This document shows, one piece after another, positions 45,666 through 54,542 of a stretch of DNA of 57,693 nt. The stretch is from DATFLS01 sp964413425 (GTDB taxonomy: Bacteria; Fidelibacterota; JAANXI01). Under the pieces are notes generated by a model. That model was not told where the DNA came from and searched no databases. It saw nothing but the letters and a program-made list of their open reading frames with translations. How positions within the stretch are numbered: position 1 is the first letter of the stretch; each line of letters begins with the position of its first letter. The stretch covers positions 1-57,693 of the forward strand of contig CAYPST010000016.1 in the NCBI GenBank assembly GCA_964413425.1, in the 5' to 3' direction. A program made the translations under genes and the position numbers.

Positions 45666-46028
45666 TCAGGCGATCTCCGGATACCGCCGGAAGCGGACAA
45701 ACCGGAACTGCCGAACGGAATTTCCATTATCATCCTGCCGCACAATACGCTCGGTGGTGCTGGCCAGGCAGGGAATCCCGGCCTGTTGCAGCAGCCAAAC
45801 CAGCGTGCAGGTGAAGGTGTGCTCGCCCTGGATATGGACGGCCGACGGATTTCTGGCTTGAATGCGTTTCAGGTATTCCAGCGCCAGTTCCCGCACCTGT
45901 TCTTCTGCGGCCTCCGGATCGATGGCCGGGAACCCCAGATCTTCCACAGTGCTGAATGCTTCGAGGGCCGCTGCTCGCTGTGTATCAGGCCAGTGATCAA
46001 AGGGGTGGTTGGTGAGGTTGAGGAGCAT
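45666..46028 (-). CDS. CRISPR-linked small Rossmann-like accessory protein
   Basis: 120 aa, found as the last gene of the effector operon, between csx1 and leader 2. The sequence runs MLLNLTNHPFDHWPDTQRAA, a central FPAIDPEAAEEQVRELALEYL, then AVHIQGEHTFTCTLVWLLQQ and IPCLASTTERIV, with a basic end FRFVRFRRYP. The alternation of strand and helix suggests a small Rossmann-type fold. Similar text is known to me beside type III CRISPR genes. Candidate roles are a ring nuclease (Csx16/Csx20-type) that destroys cyclic oligoadenylate, but the family name could not be fixed from sequence. No signal peptide. The gap to csx1 is about 160 bp. Confidence 0.65.
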   Translation of the reverse strand: MLLNLTNHPFDHWPDTQRAAALEAFSTVEDLGFPAIDPEAAEEQVRELALEYLKRIQARNPSAVHIQGEHTFTCTLVWLLQQAGIPCLASTTERIVRQDDNGNSVRQFRFVRFRRYPEIA

Positions 46029-46185
46029 TAGGACCTCTGCATTCGGATGCTAAGTGTCTTTCGCATTTTGTCACAACTATGTATCGCTTTTGGGTTGGCT
46101 CGTTGGCTCTGAAACCGGCCGATGAATTTTTCTACTATGTACGATGCCATATAAATAACCCCTAGGAAAAATAGAGTGCCAATTA

Positions 46186-47487
46186 TTAGGATATCAACTC
46201 TACCCACTCATCCACCGGGGCATCGGAGAAATCAAATAAGTCCTCCGCTTCATTCAATATATCTGAAACTTTGCAATGGTAGTCTTTTAACTGTTCTTTT
46301 GTTACCTGCTTGCCGTGGGCAACAATATTTCTGATATCGTTTAAATCAGAAAACTTATCTGCCAGCTTTTTTGTTTTCTTTGCACTCCATTTCTCCATAA
46401 CATGGTAAATTTTTTCTGCGTTCTTTTCACTTTTTTTATCTCTACTGTTTTTCTGGGTTAATAAAGTAAGCACCTTGCTCGGTAGATTCCTAACCTCTTG
46501 CTTGGCTATAGAAGCACCACTCCCTTTTAATTCAACATATCGTTCAGAAATTCTTGAGATGGCATATTCGAGAAGAACAATGGATGACTGCCCATACCGC
46601 CCTATCCGAAAAAAATATTGAGCCACTTCCAGCTGTTGGTCACTTACTTTTTCTCCACTGATCCTGTTCACAAGCCCGGTCACCGAATCCTGGAGATAAT
46701 ATATTGGAGTTTGTTCATTAATTTTCCTTTTGTTCTGTTCAAACCTTTTGCGCACTTTTCTGGCTTCTTCCGGGATTAAATGCACAGCATTATAGGCCAA
46801 GGCCCGATCCAGGTCTTTAAATCGTTTATCCCAGTTCTGGCTGAAATCTTTAACCAGGTCTGCCATATCCCCGGCCAGCCCGTATTTGATCAACCGTTCG
46901 GCGGCTTTGGTCCATTGCAGGAGTTCCGGCACGATATTCATTTCCACCAGCGGGACCTCCTTCACCGACTTCTCCTCACCACGTGCGTTATTGAAAGTAT
47001 CCTCGGTGTCCTGACCGGCTTCATACGCGCCGTAAAAAATACGAAGAGTATCAAACGGTTTCTCATGCACGGCTTCACTGAAAAAGAGTGACATGAGCAG
47101 GACGACGGGAAACGAACGGAAGCCATGGGTCATGTCAACGACGAGCTCGTCTGCGTCTTCCACAACGGCGATTAGCTCTCTGAAAAAGCGATAATGGTCA
47201 TCTGTTTTCAACCCGAAGGGCACTGTAATCCTCTGGTGTTTTTGTAATTCCCTGCCAAATGTCGATATCATCAAATCCCATTTAGACCCTCTGGACAAGT
47301 TATTTTCAGGTTCGGGATCGGTTCCAAATATGCGCAAATTTTCAAATGGAATCTCAAGATGTTCTGCCAGGGCGTGAAAACTCAATTCTGTTTTTTCTGA
47401 GCGTGTGCCGTTTAGCGTGTAATACGCAGGATAATAGGGTCCTGCCCCCAATGAGGCCAGTAAGAGACGGTTTTTTAATTCGGCCAT
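46186..47487 (-). CDS. csx1: Csx1-type CARF-HEPN ribonuclease
   Basis: 433 aa. The N-terminal CARF domain (TM1812/Csx2-like subgroup) carries LLLASLGAGPYYPAYY and the ligand-site motif LVVDMTHGFRSFPVVLLMSL (Asp118, Thr120, His121, Gly122, Arg124). The long helical C-terminal part ends in a HEPN RNase motif R-x4-H: DIRNIVAHGK with Arg386 and His391. It should bind cyclic oligoadenylate made by Cmr2 and then cut RNA without sequence preference, causing dormancy or death of infected cells. All motif residues are present, so it looks active. It follows cmr6 on the same strand with 68 bases between. Confidence 0.93.
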   Translation of the reverse strand: MAELKNRLLLASLGAGPYYPAYYTLNGTRSEKTELSFHALAEHLEIPFENLRIFGTDPEPENNLSRGSKWDLMISTFGRELQKHQRITVPFGLKTDDHYRFFRELIAVVEDADELVVDMTHGFRSFPVVLLMSLFFSEAVHEKPFDTLRIFYGAYEAGQDTEDTFNNARGEEKSVKEVPLVEMNIVPELLQWTKAAERLIKYGLAGDMADLVKDFSQNWDKRFKDLDRALAYNAVHLIPEEARKVRKRFEQNKRKINEQTPIYYLQDSVTGLVNRISGEKVSDQQLEVAQYFFRIGRYGQSSIVLLEYAISRISERYVELKGSGASIAKQEVRNLPSKVLTLLTQKNSRDKKSEKNAEKIYHVMEKWSAKKTKKLADKFSDLNDIRNIVAHGKQVTKEQLKDYHCKVSDILNEAEDLFDFSDAPVDEWVELIS

Positions 47488-47554
47488 TAGGATATTGCTC
47501 GTGTATTATTGGTTAGCATTATACCATCTCCTTGACATAAGCAACTGATTCCCT

Positions 47555-48730
47555 TCACTCGCCAAACTTCCGCTCAAACCTGGTCATCAGTATCTCATCC
47601 TTCTCCTTAATATATTGTGCTATAGTGACGTAAATCTTTTCACCCACAGAAACATGATCCGGATTACTAATGGAACACAGTACCGTTTCATCATGCCCCT
47701 CCACTCCAAGCAACCTGACTTTAATAGGTTTTTGATCCTTATTGATCACCTCAGCCACCACCTCTCTCATCCCCTGGCTGACTTTGTCAAACTGGGGTAT
47801 TTCCGGAGGTGCTCCCTTTTCTGGTTCTTCGGCTATAACTGGCTTTTCCTCTTCTGCCTGTGCTTTGGCCTCCTGTGCTTTTCGTTGCTCCTCCGGCTCT
47901 TGAAAATACCCGTAGCCGGCGCTGGTTTTGGCGCCGATGCCAAGGTGGGTGAGGCCGGCGATGAGCCAGAATTTTGCTAATTGCAATCTATCTGCATTAC
48001 GGCTGGCAAGAATGAAATTAAATTGGGTATCCTGCACAGTAATAAAAGTAATTGGAACCGGATTATACCAATCTCCAGGTGGTTTATTCACTGGTTGATC
48101 GTAATAGGGGCCATAATGAGGGTTCATAATATCTTTAATCAATTCTGGAGAGCCATCGGGAAAGGCATCCAAAAAAATAACATCGCCCAGTTTGTTATCG
48201 CTTTCTTTCTGATTTGTTGTCTTTTCTTTTAAATCACCTTTGACAGGATAACTCCCAAAGGTCTCCCGGATTTTTTCTTTTAAATCGTCTTGATTATCTT
48301 CTGCCAATTCTGCCCATGCCCGAGCCACACCCTTAACGGAAGAAGCCGGAAGATAAGGGAACCCATATAAAGGGTGCAGAGTGAATCCTACTTCCAGGGC
48401 ACCACCGGCTCCCAGCCCCGTCACTAGCCGCCAATCCGTTTGCAAAGGAATCGTCTCAACCTGATACCCTTGCTTTTTCAACGATGCCTTCAGTTCGTTA
48501 TTTCGTTTGTTCAGCTGATGAATTATTACGGACCAGTCGAATCCGTTTTTCAGTTCTTCAAAATGTGCCTTTCTTACTTTCTCATTTGGTGTCTTTGCAA
48601 AATCATTTCTGTCCCACGCCACATATCGATTCCAGAAAAGATACGCATTATCCCCGTAATGAATATCTTGAATGATTGATTTCAGATCTTCCGGTAAAGG
48701 ATAATTCAGATCCTGTCTATACGATGGCAT
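47555..48730 (-). CDS. cmr6: Cmr6 with C-terminal OB-like extension
   Basis: 391 aa. RAMP (Cas7-like) subunit that caps the 3' end of the Cmr backbone. Marks: LVTGLGAGGALEVGFTLHPLYGFPYLPASSVKGVARAWAE and the glycine-rich GIGAKTSAGYGYF near residue 275. The first 110 residues (LNYPLPEDLKSIIQDIHYGDNAYLFWNRY) are the usual helical lead. After the RAMP part come an Ala/Glu/Pro-rich linker and an extra 80-residue beta domain (VAEVINKDQKPIKVRLLGVEGHDETVLCSISN) that looks like an OB fold; typical Cmr6 ends before this. Its job is unknown, perhaps RNA binding. Confidence 0.92.
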   Translation of the reverse strand: MPSYRQDLNYPLPEDLKSIIQDIHYGDNAYLFWNRYVAWDRNDFAKTPNEKVRKAHFEELKNGFDWSVIIHQLNKRNNELKASLKKQGYQVETIPLQTDWRLVTGLGAGGALEVGFTLHPLYGFPYLPASSVKGVARAWAELAEDNQDDLKEKIRETFGSYPVKGDLKEKTTNQKESDNKLGDVIFLDAFPDGSPELIKDIMNPHYGPYYDQPVNKPPGDWYNPVPITFITVQDTQFNFILASRNADRLQLAKFWLIAGLTHLGIGAKTSAGYGYFQEPEEQRKAQEAKAQAEEEKPVIAEEPEKGAPPEIPQFDKVSQGMREVVAEVINKDQKPIKVRLLGVEGHDETVLCSISNPDHVSVGEKIYVTIAQYIKEKDEILMTRFERKFGE

Positions 48731-48755
48731 ATTTCACTCTTATACTTTTGATATG

Positions 48756-49145
48756 TTATTGATTTTTCGCTTCTGTAAATCGCTTCATCCAGACCAGAAA
48801 GGCCATTGCTTCCATGGTATACCGGCGATATTCTTCGGCACTTACTTCGGTGATTTTCTGCATTAATGTTTTTCCTATATTTTCTCTGTAATCCTTGGTA
48901 ATATCAAAATCGCCCCCCCATCGATCCTCTTTTAACAGCCATGCTGCCATACAATCAACAAAGTCACCTCTTCCTTTGGCCAGGTTAAAAGCCATAGCCT
49001 GTCCCAACCCGGCAGATTGTATCATAGCAGGAGCGCCTTTCACTACCGATTCATCTAATGATTTTTTATGAACCAGCGCCCAGGCCGCTTTGGCGCGGCG
49101 CTGTTCCATGGTTTGTCTTGAAGAGTTAGTGCCCTGTGGTTCCAT
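48756..49145 (-). CDS. cmr5: Cmr5 small subunit
   Basis: 129 aa, all helical, the small filament subunit of the type III-B complex. Typical text: TMEQRRAKAAWALVHKK near the start, GAPAMIQSAGLGQAMAFNLAKG, YRRYTMEAMAFLVWMKRF at the end. GGAGA five bases before the ATG supports the start. Eleven bases separate it from cmr4. Confidence 0.95.
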   Translation of the reverse strand: MEPQGTNSSRQTMEQRRAKAAWALVHKKSLDESVVKGAPAMIQSAGLGQAMAFNLAKGRGDFVDCMAAWLLKEDRWGGDFDITKDYRENIGKTLMQKITEVSAEEYRRYTMEAMAFLVWMKRFTEAKNQ

Positions 49146-49156
49146 TTCTTTTCTCC

Positions 49157-50137
49157 TTACTTATTGTCGGTATTCATGAAATGTACACACATGATACCTT
49201 TACCGATGCTTTCATCGGCTCCGATTTGGAGGCGATGGTTCTGCATCAGACGGATCATGTCCAGCCCGTCCCCGGCAGTTCCCCATTTCTCATTTTCATC
49301 TTCACCTTCACCATTCAACTTCTCACCCAACACATCCTGGGTCAGCACGATGCTGTACATCAGGGTGTCACAGGGGAGGAATTCTTCGTAGAAGAGATTT
49401 CCTCCTTTTTTCGTATCCGAAGATTTGCCTTCTCCAAGTTTAATACGAGCTTGTACATCAGTCGAATGACGAGCGAAATCGGTGAAATCATCATCCCGGA
49501 GAAGAAGGAGGTGGGAAGAGAGACGGTCGCGCCAGTAATCGTACTCCTCTCCCTGTGGAAATGCATGCAGACTGAGCCATTCAGCAATTGCTTTGATCTC
49601 GGCATCAGCACTCTCATCTCTTTGGAAAACAAATTCTTCCAGCACCACCTGGTTATCCTCCACCAGACACTCCGAACCAGCCACCACCGCCAGCTTCCCT
49701 GAATCCGGATTATCCGGTACAGGAAGTTCGTTTGTTGTTTGTCCGGCCATTTTTAGGTCTCTTTGCAGTCTGCGTAAAACCGTCGGACAGGTGATCCAGG
49801 CGAATACGCCTTTCATCGAGCGGACCGGAAACAGTAAGACACGTGCGTCGGTGAAGGCCACGGCACCGGCGTGATCACTGGCATTGTCCTCGTCGTTATC
49901 CGGACCGAATACCAGTTTAATCTTATCTTCTTTACGTTTAATTTTCTGGCCATCAGCGGGCTCATATTTTACAAACCAGTCCCGAACGGCTCCTTTCACT
50001 CCTGAAGACGGCCCCACGGGAAAATCGGTATAGCGTTCTCTCTGGATAGCCAGGTCAATGGCTCCCAGGCTTTCCCCGCCGCCGATATGGACGCCGGTTT
50101 CAGCATATAAAAACAAAATATCTGCTTGTTTGAACAT
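49157..50137 (-). CDS. cmr4: Cmr4 backbone subunit, predicted target-RNA nuclease
   Basis: 326 aa from the ATG at 50137, preferred to the GTG nine bases upstream because AGGAGT lies 9 bases before it. Cas7-type subunit that repeats along the crRNA and cuts bound target RNA every six bases. The thumb/active-site region reads HIGGGESLGAIDLAIQRE; Asp28 matches the Asp known to cut RNA in Pyrococcus Cmr4. Then FPVGPSSGVKGAVRDWF, and AVAFTDARVLLFPVRSMKGVFAWITCP, both family marks. The start is two bases after the cmr3 stop, so translation is coupled. Confidence 0.96.
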   Translation of the reverse strand: MFKQADILFLYAETGVHIGGGESLGAIDLAIQRERYTDFPVGPSSGVKGAVRDWFVKYEPADGQKIKRKEDKIKLVFGPDNDEDNASDHAGAVAFTDARVLLFPVRSMKGVFAWITCPTVLRRLQRDLKMAGQTTNELPVPDNPDSGKLAVVAGSECLVEDNQVVLEEFVFQRDESADAEIKAIAEWLSLHAFPQGEEYDYWRDRLSSHLLLLRDDDFTDFARHSTDVQARIKLGEGKSSDTKKGGNLFYEEFLPCDTLMYSIVLTQDVLGEKLNGEGEDENEKWGTAGDGLDMIRLMQNHRLQIGADESIGKGIMCVHFMNTDNK

Positions 50138-50139
50138 GG

Positions 50140-51402
50140 TTACCACACTCCTATGGTTGTGATTCCTAATCCCTGTTTATATTCATCTGAATCTTTTTTC
50201 TGTACAGACCGGGTGAAGTAGCGGTCGAACAACCGGTCCACATCATCGCTACCCAATTCGAAATAATAGACACTCCCCGGAGGCACGCCCCGACGGGAGA
50301 ACTTGGGTCTGCCGGCAGCAAGGTCCCATCCACCAACCGTAACAGGCCGTCCCAGGGTAGCACCGCGCAACTGCACAGGAAGTCCCTCCAGATCTCCATG
50401 TCCATCCGGAGAGATACCATCCGGCAGCCAACCGTGTTCAAACACCGCTGTGGTTCCAAGGATCAGCTTAAATCTTCCGGTCTGTTTCACTTTTTCTTTG
50501 ATTTCCGCAACTTGAGAATCTTTAAACGATTCTGTGGTTGTCGCTTTGTAACCGGCGGGTCGTGATTCTCCTCCCAACCGAAGCCAACCCTGGTCAGGCA
50601 GGAGGTCCTCCACATTCAGGCGCAAGAGAAATCCGACCGTTTCCCCGCCAATGTCCCCATTATCCTCTGTGGAACTGCTTCCCTTCAGATTGTTGTTCAG
50701 CCGGGTATAGGCAATGGTAAAAAGTGCACTGGTCTGGACGGTCCGTGTGGTCTGGTTTACCGCGATCTGCATCCGTGGTTCTTTCTGAAAAAGATCTTCT
50801 GCTTTATACCAGTCTTTATGTCTTCTCAACACAAGCTTGTCATTTTCGTCTGCAAGGAATTCCCCGGATAAATATCGGAAAAAGATATCCGGAGAAAGAT
50901 AACGCTCTTCATACTTCAGAAATGCAGTCTCTGGATGAAGTGCCCAGTTGAGTTGAAGTGCTGAACTCGGAAAATTCGTCTGCACAAGGTTCTGTCTGAT
51001 TGGCCCTGCCTGGACCGGCTTAAATTTCTCATCATTGTCATCAGCATCTTTTCTCTGCAGGAAATCCCGGGGAGCCGGGTAATAAATCCTGTAAACCTCT
51101 TTGTTATTATCCTGGTCAAATTTACTGCTTGCCAGGGCGAAAAAGTCCAGGGAAAGGTCTCCTAGTTCAGCAGTTTCACTGGTTTTGGTGCCTACTACTG
51201 ACTGCACTTCCTCGCCGAGACCAAAATTGTCCGCCCGAAAGTCTCCATTCTGATGAGCCACAATCGCAGAACGGATCGCCCCGTAAAAGGTTGTCGGAAG
51301 TGGCGGAAACAGACCTTCGGCGGAATATTCAGTGCCCGCCTGGACTTCTCTGCCGTCTTTGAAAAACAATAGATCTGATGGTTGAACAAAATACATGGTC
51401 AT
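50140..51402 (-). CDS. cmr3: Cmr3, crRNA 5'-handle binding subunit
   Basis: 420 aa, Cas5-like RAMP that holds the 5' tag of crRNA next to Cmr2. Marks: MYFVQPSDLLFFKDGREVQAG, SAEGLFPPLPTTFYGAIRSAIVA, GWLRLGGESRPAGYKA, and the C-terminal KFSRRGVPPGSVYYFELGSDDV. Starts with overlap of the cmr2 stop (ATGA). It contains a longer insert at 300-350 than many Cmr3 proteins, judged only from memory of the family. Confidence 0.95.
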   Translation of the reverse strand: MTMYFVQPSDLLFFKDGREVQAGTEYSAEGLFPPLPTTFYGAIRSAIVAHQNGDFRADNFGLGEEVQSVVGTKTSETAELGDLSLDFFALASSKFDQDNNKEVYRIYYPAPRDFLQRKDADDNDEKFKPVQAGPIRQNLVQTNFPSSALQLNWALHPETAFLKYEERYLSPDIFFRYLSGEFLADENDKLVLRRHKDWYKAEDLFQKEPRMQIAVNQTTRTVQTSALFTIAYTRLNNNLKGSSSTEDNGDIGGETVGFLLRLNVEDLLPDQGWLRLGGESRPAGYKATTTESFKDSQVAEIKEKVKQTGRFKLILGTTAVFEHGWLPDGISPDGHGDLEGLPVQLRGATLGRPVTVGGWDLAAGRPKFSRRGVPPGSVYYFELGSDDVDRLFDRYFTRSVQKKDSDEYKQGLGITTIGVW

Positions 51403-54400
51403 CGTTCAATCCCTCCCCGGATCATGAACTGCACTGTACTCACCAGTTGACGAAACTGGGATAAATTTACTTCTTGGAGCAATGGACTGAGAATCGTATC
51501 CCAGATTTCATTCCGGACCTGGTTTTCCTGTTCTTTATTCTTTCCGGATAGTTCTTCCTCCTTTTTCAAGATATTCATCCAGGCAATCTTGCGTACCCTT
51601 AATTCCGCGAGCCCTTCACTGTGACGGGTGAACAGACGACGGATTTCCGAAGGCACAGGGGAATTATTTCCGTCGTCGTGCTCTTTCTCTGAATCTTCCA
51701 ATGATCTCAATGGGCCCTCCTCTTTTTCAACCTCATACACAAATCCGGTGGAGAGCGCTCCTGAACTTATTAGTTGCGCAATCTGATCAAGCAGGTTAAT
51801 CATGGATTTTTGTTCATTCTTGAACCGCCAGTGAGCGCCGACCTTTGTGGTATCACCGCTCCTCTTTGCCACGGCAATGCAGAAAGCATCCCGGCCTTGT
51901 CCATCTTTTTTGCTGCTTTCACACTCATTCGCTTCAAAAAAAGACGAACTCTGTGAAGTTAACGGATGCTGTGTCAGTCTATGCTTTGCCTGATGTTCAG
52001 CCTCGCGTGCCAGGGCCAGGGCCTGGCGCAAAGGATACATGTAATGCACGATGGCGATGCCGGCGCTGCCGGTGGCCGTATGTCCCATGGTGAGAAATTT
52101 CTTTTTCCTGTTCCCTTTTCGGTTGAGGATATAGCCACGGCCACCAGTAGCCCAGTCCACTTCCCCATCCTCATTGAAATGCCCCGAAAACGCCGCCCGC
52201 AGTTTTTCTGCGATTTTCAGGGCATGGCCGATACTGGTCAGAGCCAGCACATCATCGCCACCGGCATACACCAGTTTACCAATATAATCCTCTTCCACAA
52301 TTTCCCGTACCGAATGCAACGCGAAATCATTCAGGGCCCGGCTGACCGCGGCGTGGATGGCAGGGGCAAGTGGCCGTTTCACTTTTTTCCCGTTCTTATC
52401 TTCTTTCAGCAAAGTTTTCCACGCTTTTCTTTCATGATTTGCTCCATTCTCTTCATCTTGTTCATTCGAATATGCATATTGTTCAACCTGAGTTCTGATT
52501 TTAGAGTGGAGGGCATCCACGTAATCCGGGGACTTTTCTCCGGACAGCCATTTGCCCATATGATCTCCGTCGAACAGGATTACTGCGTAATATGGGGATG
52601 GGCGCTGAATCCTCAGGCTGTCGGTAGTGCGATATAATTGATTCAGCGCCTTTAGGGCTTCCCGTTTCTTTTCCAGGAACTCCTCTCTTTTTCCCTCGTA
52701 CTTTGCCTGTCGGAAGAACTCAGTTTCCCGCTCCAGATCGAACCCCGCTGGGAATAGATATTCTCCCTGGATATCACAGAAAGCGGTAGCGCCAAAAAAA
52801 TTCTCTTCCGCCTCACATTCTCCGGCAGTTCTCCGGATTTTATACAGGGCCTGGTCCGGCGGATAATCTTTCTCCAGATCCGTGTTCACGAATTGCTCAT
52901 AGTCTCTCACCGTTTTGATATATTTTTCAAGGGTTGTCTGTAATTCTCCGGAATTCTGATTGTCCCGAAGATATTCGATGACCGCAAGTTTATAGTCCGC
53001 CCCTGCGATGGAGTGAGTGGAAGGGAACCCTTTGTGCAAATTCCCAAATATATCGTCCCGGGATTCCAGATATTCCGGGAACCACCGTTTTATAAGTGAG
53101 ATAGCGGATAGTCGTTCGTTTTCACTAAGTTTTTTCTTATGTTTTCCAGCCAAGTCATTCCAAAATAGCCGAAATTCCCGTGGCCTTGCCTCTGCCTTCG
53201 GCACCAGTGCAGCCAGCTGGGGTATCAATGAGTCCCGGTAGCCGGGCTCTTCCAGCTGCCGGAAGTCCCGGAGGGCTTTCCGTGCGCCAGTGGACTGTTC
53301 TACCAGACTATACAATCTGCCATAGACGGTACCGATGTTGATACCGAATTGCCCAGTTTCATAAGCATCAAGCATTTTCTTATAATCCGGATTACACCAC
53401 TCCAATAAGCCGGAATACTCTTTGTCAAAAACCTGACTGAAAGACTCTTTTTCTTTGATGTTTTTGATGGGAAGTACCGTCCAGTAGCATTCCAGAAACT
53501 GCTGGATCTGCTGATTCCAGAGGTTCTTGCTGTCGACTTTTTCATCTGAATTCAGGGTATTCCACACATAATCGCCAATGTTGGCTAACTCATCCTGGAT
53601 CACCTGCCGGGCCTGTTCTGCAAGATCAGACGCCCTGTCAATCGGCACCACGGCGAAAAAGCGGTTCGGCAGGGTGGGAACAGCCAGCTTGAGCGTCGCT
53701 CTTCTCGGCGAATCGGGATTCACCTGATCGATATATTGCAGCCCTTGCTCTTTCAACCAGAGATCCACCAGTGGTTGGCCGTAGAGGTTGGGGAAAATCA
53801 CCGCATCCGGTCCCAGTTCGCTGATCACCGACTGAATAGCCTGCCAGCTCAGCCAGGCCAGGAGATAGCTTCCGGACCAGAGGTCGACGGTCTTCCGGGA
53901 AGCTGCGATAAATTCTTGAACCGGACCAATAGTAAAGAGGAGCAAACCAGCATTCCCGTGATGCATACCGGCGCCGGCCAGCGCAGAGACCATGCTCCGG
54001 TGATCCCAGATGGAATGATCCGGTATCCGGGTATCAGCAGGCAGCAGATCCCAGAGTTCACCCAGGCGGTTCTTTTCATCTTCCTCTCCTTTCAGCAATC
54101 CCGGTAATTCCCGCCAGAGGGAGAGATAGATTTTCCGGAGACGTTGCGATTCATCCTTGTCCAAGTATGTTTCTGCAATTTTACGGATTGCATTCTCTAC
54201 TGTCCTATTGAGCGCGTCAAAATCCATCTGCTCCATACGTTCCATCTCAATTCCCGCCCCGGAGAGTGGGTGACGGATCTCGGGGTTGCGCAGAAATCGC
54301 TCCCGATAATCATTCTTTCTCGAAGGAAACTGGTAACGGTCGCTGGCCGAGGCGATGTAATCCGCCGAATCGATCTCATCCGTTTTGAGTTTCTCTCCTT

Positions 54401-54542
54401 CACCGATTAGCATATCTAGATAGCGTTGAGAACGCTTCTCGTGGGATTCTCTGGTCTGCATCAGTACCGGCGCCTTCTCCGGCGGATCGTGGAGAAGGGC
54501 TTTAATTTTGAGGGTGTAGAAATCTGTTTTTGCCATTGTCAT
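51399..54542 (-). CDS. cmr2: Cmr2 (Cas10) with HD motif and GGDD cyclase
   Basis: 1047 aa, the large subunit of the type III-B complex. The N-terminal HD-like part keeps His18-Asp19 (IKALLHDPPEKAPVLM) and SADYIASASDRYQFP. A palm domain (LFDGDHMGKWLSG) leads to the second palm with GGDD at residues 761-764 (KLVYAGGDDVLALTS), the site that makes cyclic oligoadenylate once target RNA is bound. A segment with GRGYILNRKGNRKKKFLTMGHTATGSAGIAIVHY follows, then a helical C-terminal end. Overlaps cmr3 by four bases (ATGA) and starts with an ATGA overlap on the cmr1 stop. Both the nuclease and cyclase residues are present, so both activities are plausible; the HD site of Cmr2 is often weak or silent. 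Confidence 0.97.
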   Translation of the reverse strand: MTMAKTDFYTLKIKALLHDPPEKAPVLMQTRESHEKRSQRYLDMLIGEGEKLKTDEIDSADYIASASDRYQFPSRKNDYRERFLRNPEIRHPLSGAGIEMERMEQMDFDALNRTVENAIRKIAETYLDKDESQRLRKIYLSLWRELPGLLKGEEDEKNRLGELWDLLPADTRIPDHSIWDHRSMVSALAGAGMHHGNAGLLLFTIGPVQEFIAASRKTVDLWSGSYLLAWLSWQAIQSVISELGPDAVIFPNLYGQPLVDLWLKEQGLQYIDQVNPDSPRRATLKLAVPTLPNRFFAVVPIDRASDLAEQARQVIQDELANIGDYVWNTLNSDEKVDSKNLWNQQIQQFLECYWTVLPIKNIKEKESFSQVFDKEYSGLLEWCNPDYKKMLDAYETGQFGINIGTVYGRLYSLVEQSTGARKALRDFRQLEEPGYRDSLIPQLAALVPKAEARPREFRLFWNDLAGKHKKKLSENERLSAISLIKRWFPEYLESRDDIFGNLHKGFPSTHSIAGADYKLAVIEYLRDNQNSGELQTTLEKYIKTVRDYEQFVNTDLEKDYPPDQALYKIRRTAGECEAEENFFGATAFCDIQGEYLFPAGFDLERETEFFRQAKYEGKREEFLEKKREALKALNQLYRTTDSLRIQRPSPYYAVILFDGDHMGKWLSGEKSPDYVDALHSKIRTQVEQYAYSNEQDEENGANHERKAWKTLLKEDKNGKKVKRPLAPAIHAAVSRALNDFALHSVREIVEEDYIGKLVYAGGDDVLALTSIGHALKIAEKLRAAFSGHFNEDGEVDWATGGRGYILNRKGNRKKKFLTMGHTATGSAGIAIVHYMYPLRQALALAREAEHQAKHRLTQHPLTSQSSSFFEANECESSKKDGQGRDAFCIAVAKRSGDTTKVGAHWRFKNEQKSMINLLDQIAQLISSGALSTGFVYEVEKEEGPLRSLEDSEKEHDDGNNSPVPSEIRRLFTRHSEGLAELRVRKIAWMNILKKEEELSGKNKEQENQVRNEIWDTILSPLLQEVNLSQFRQLVSTVQFMIRGGIER

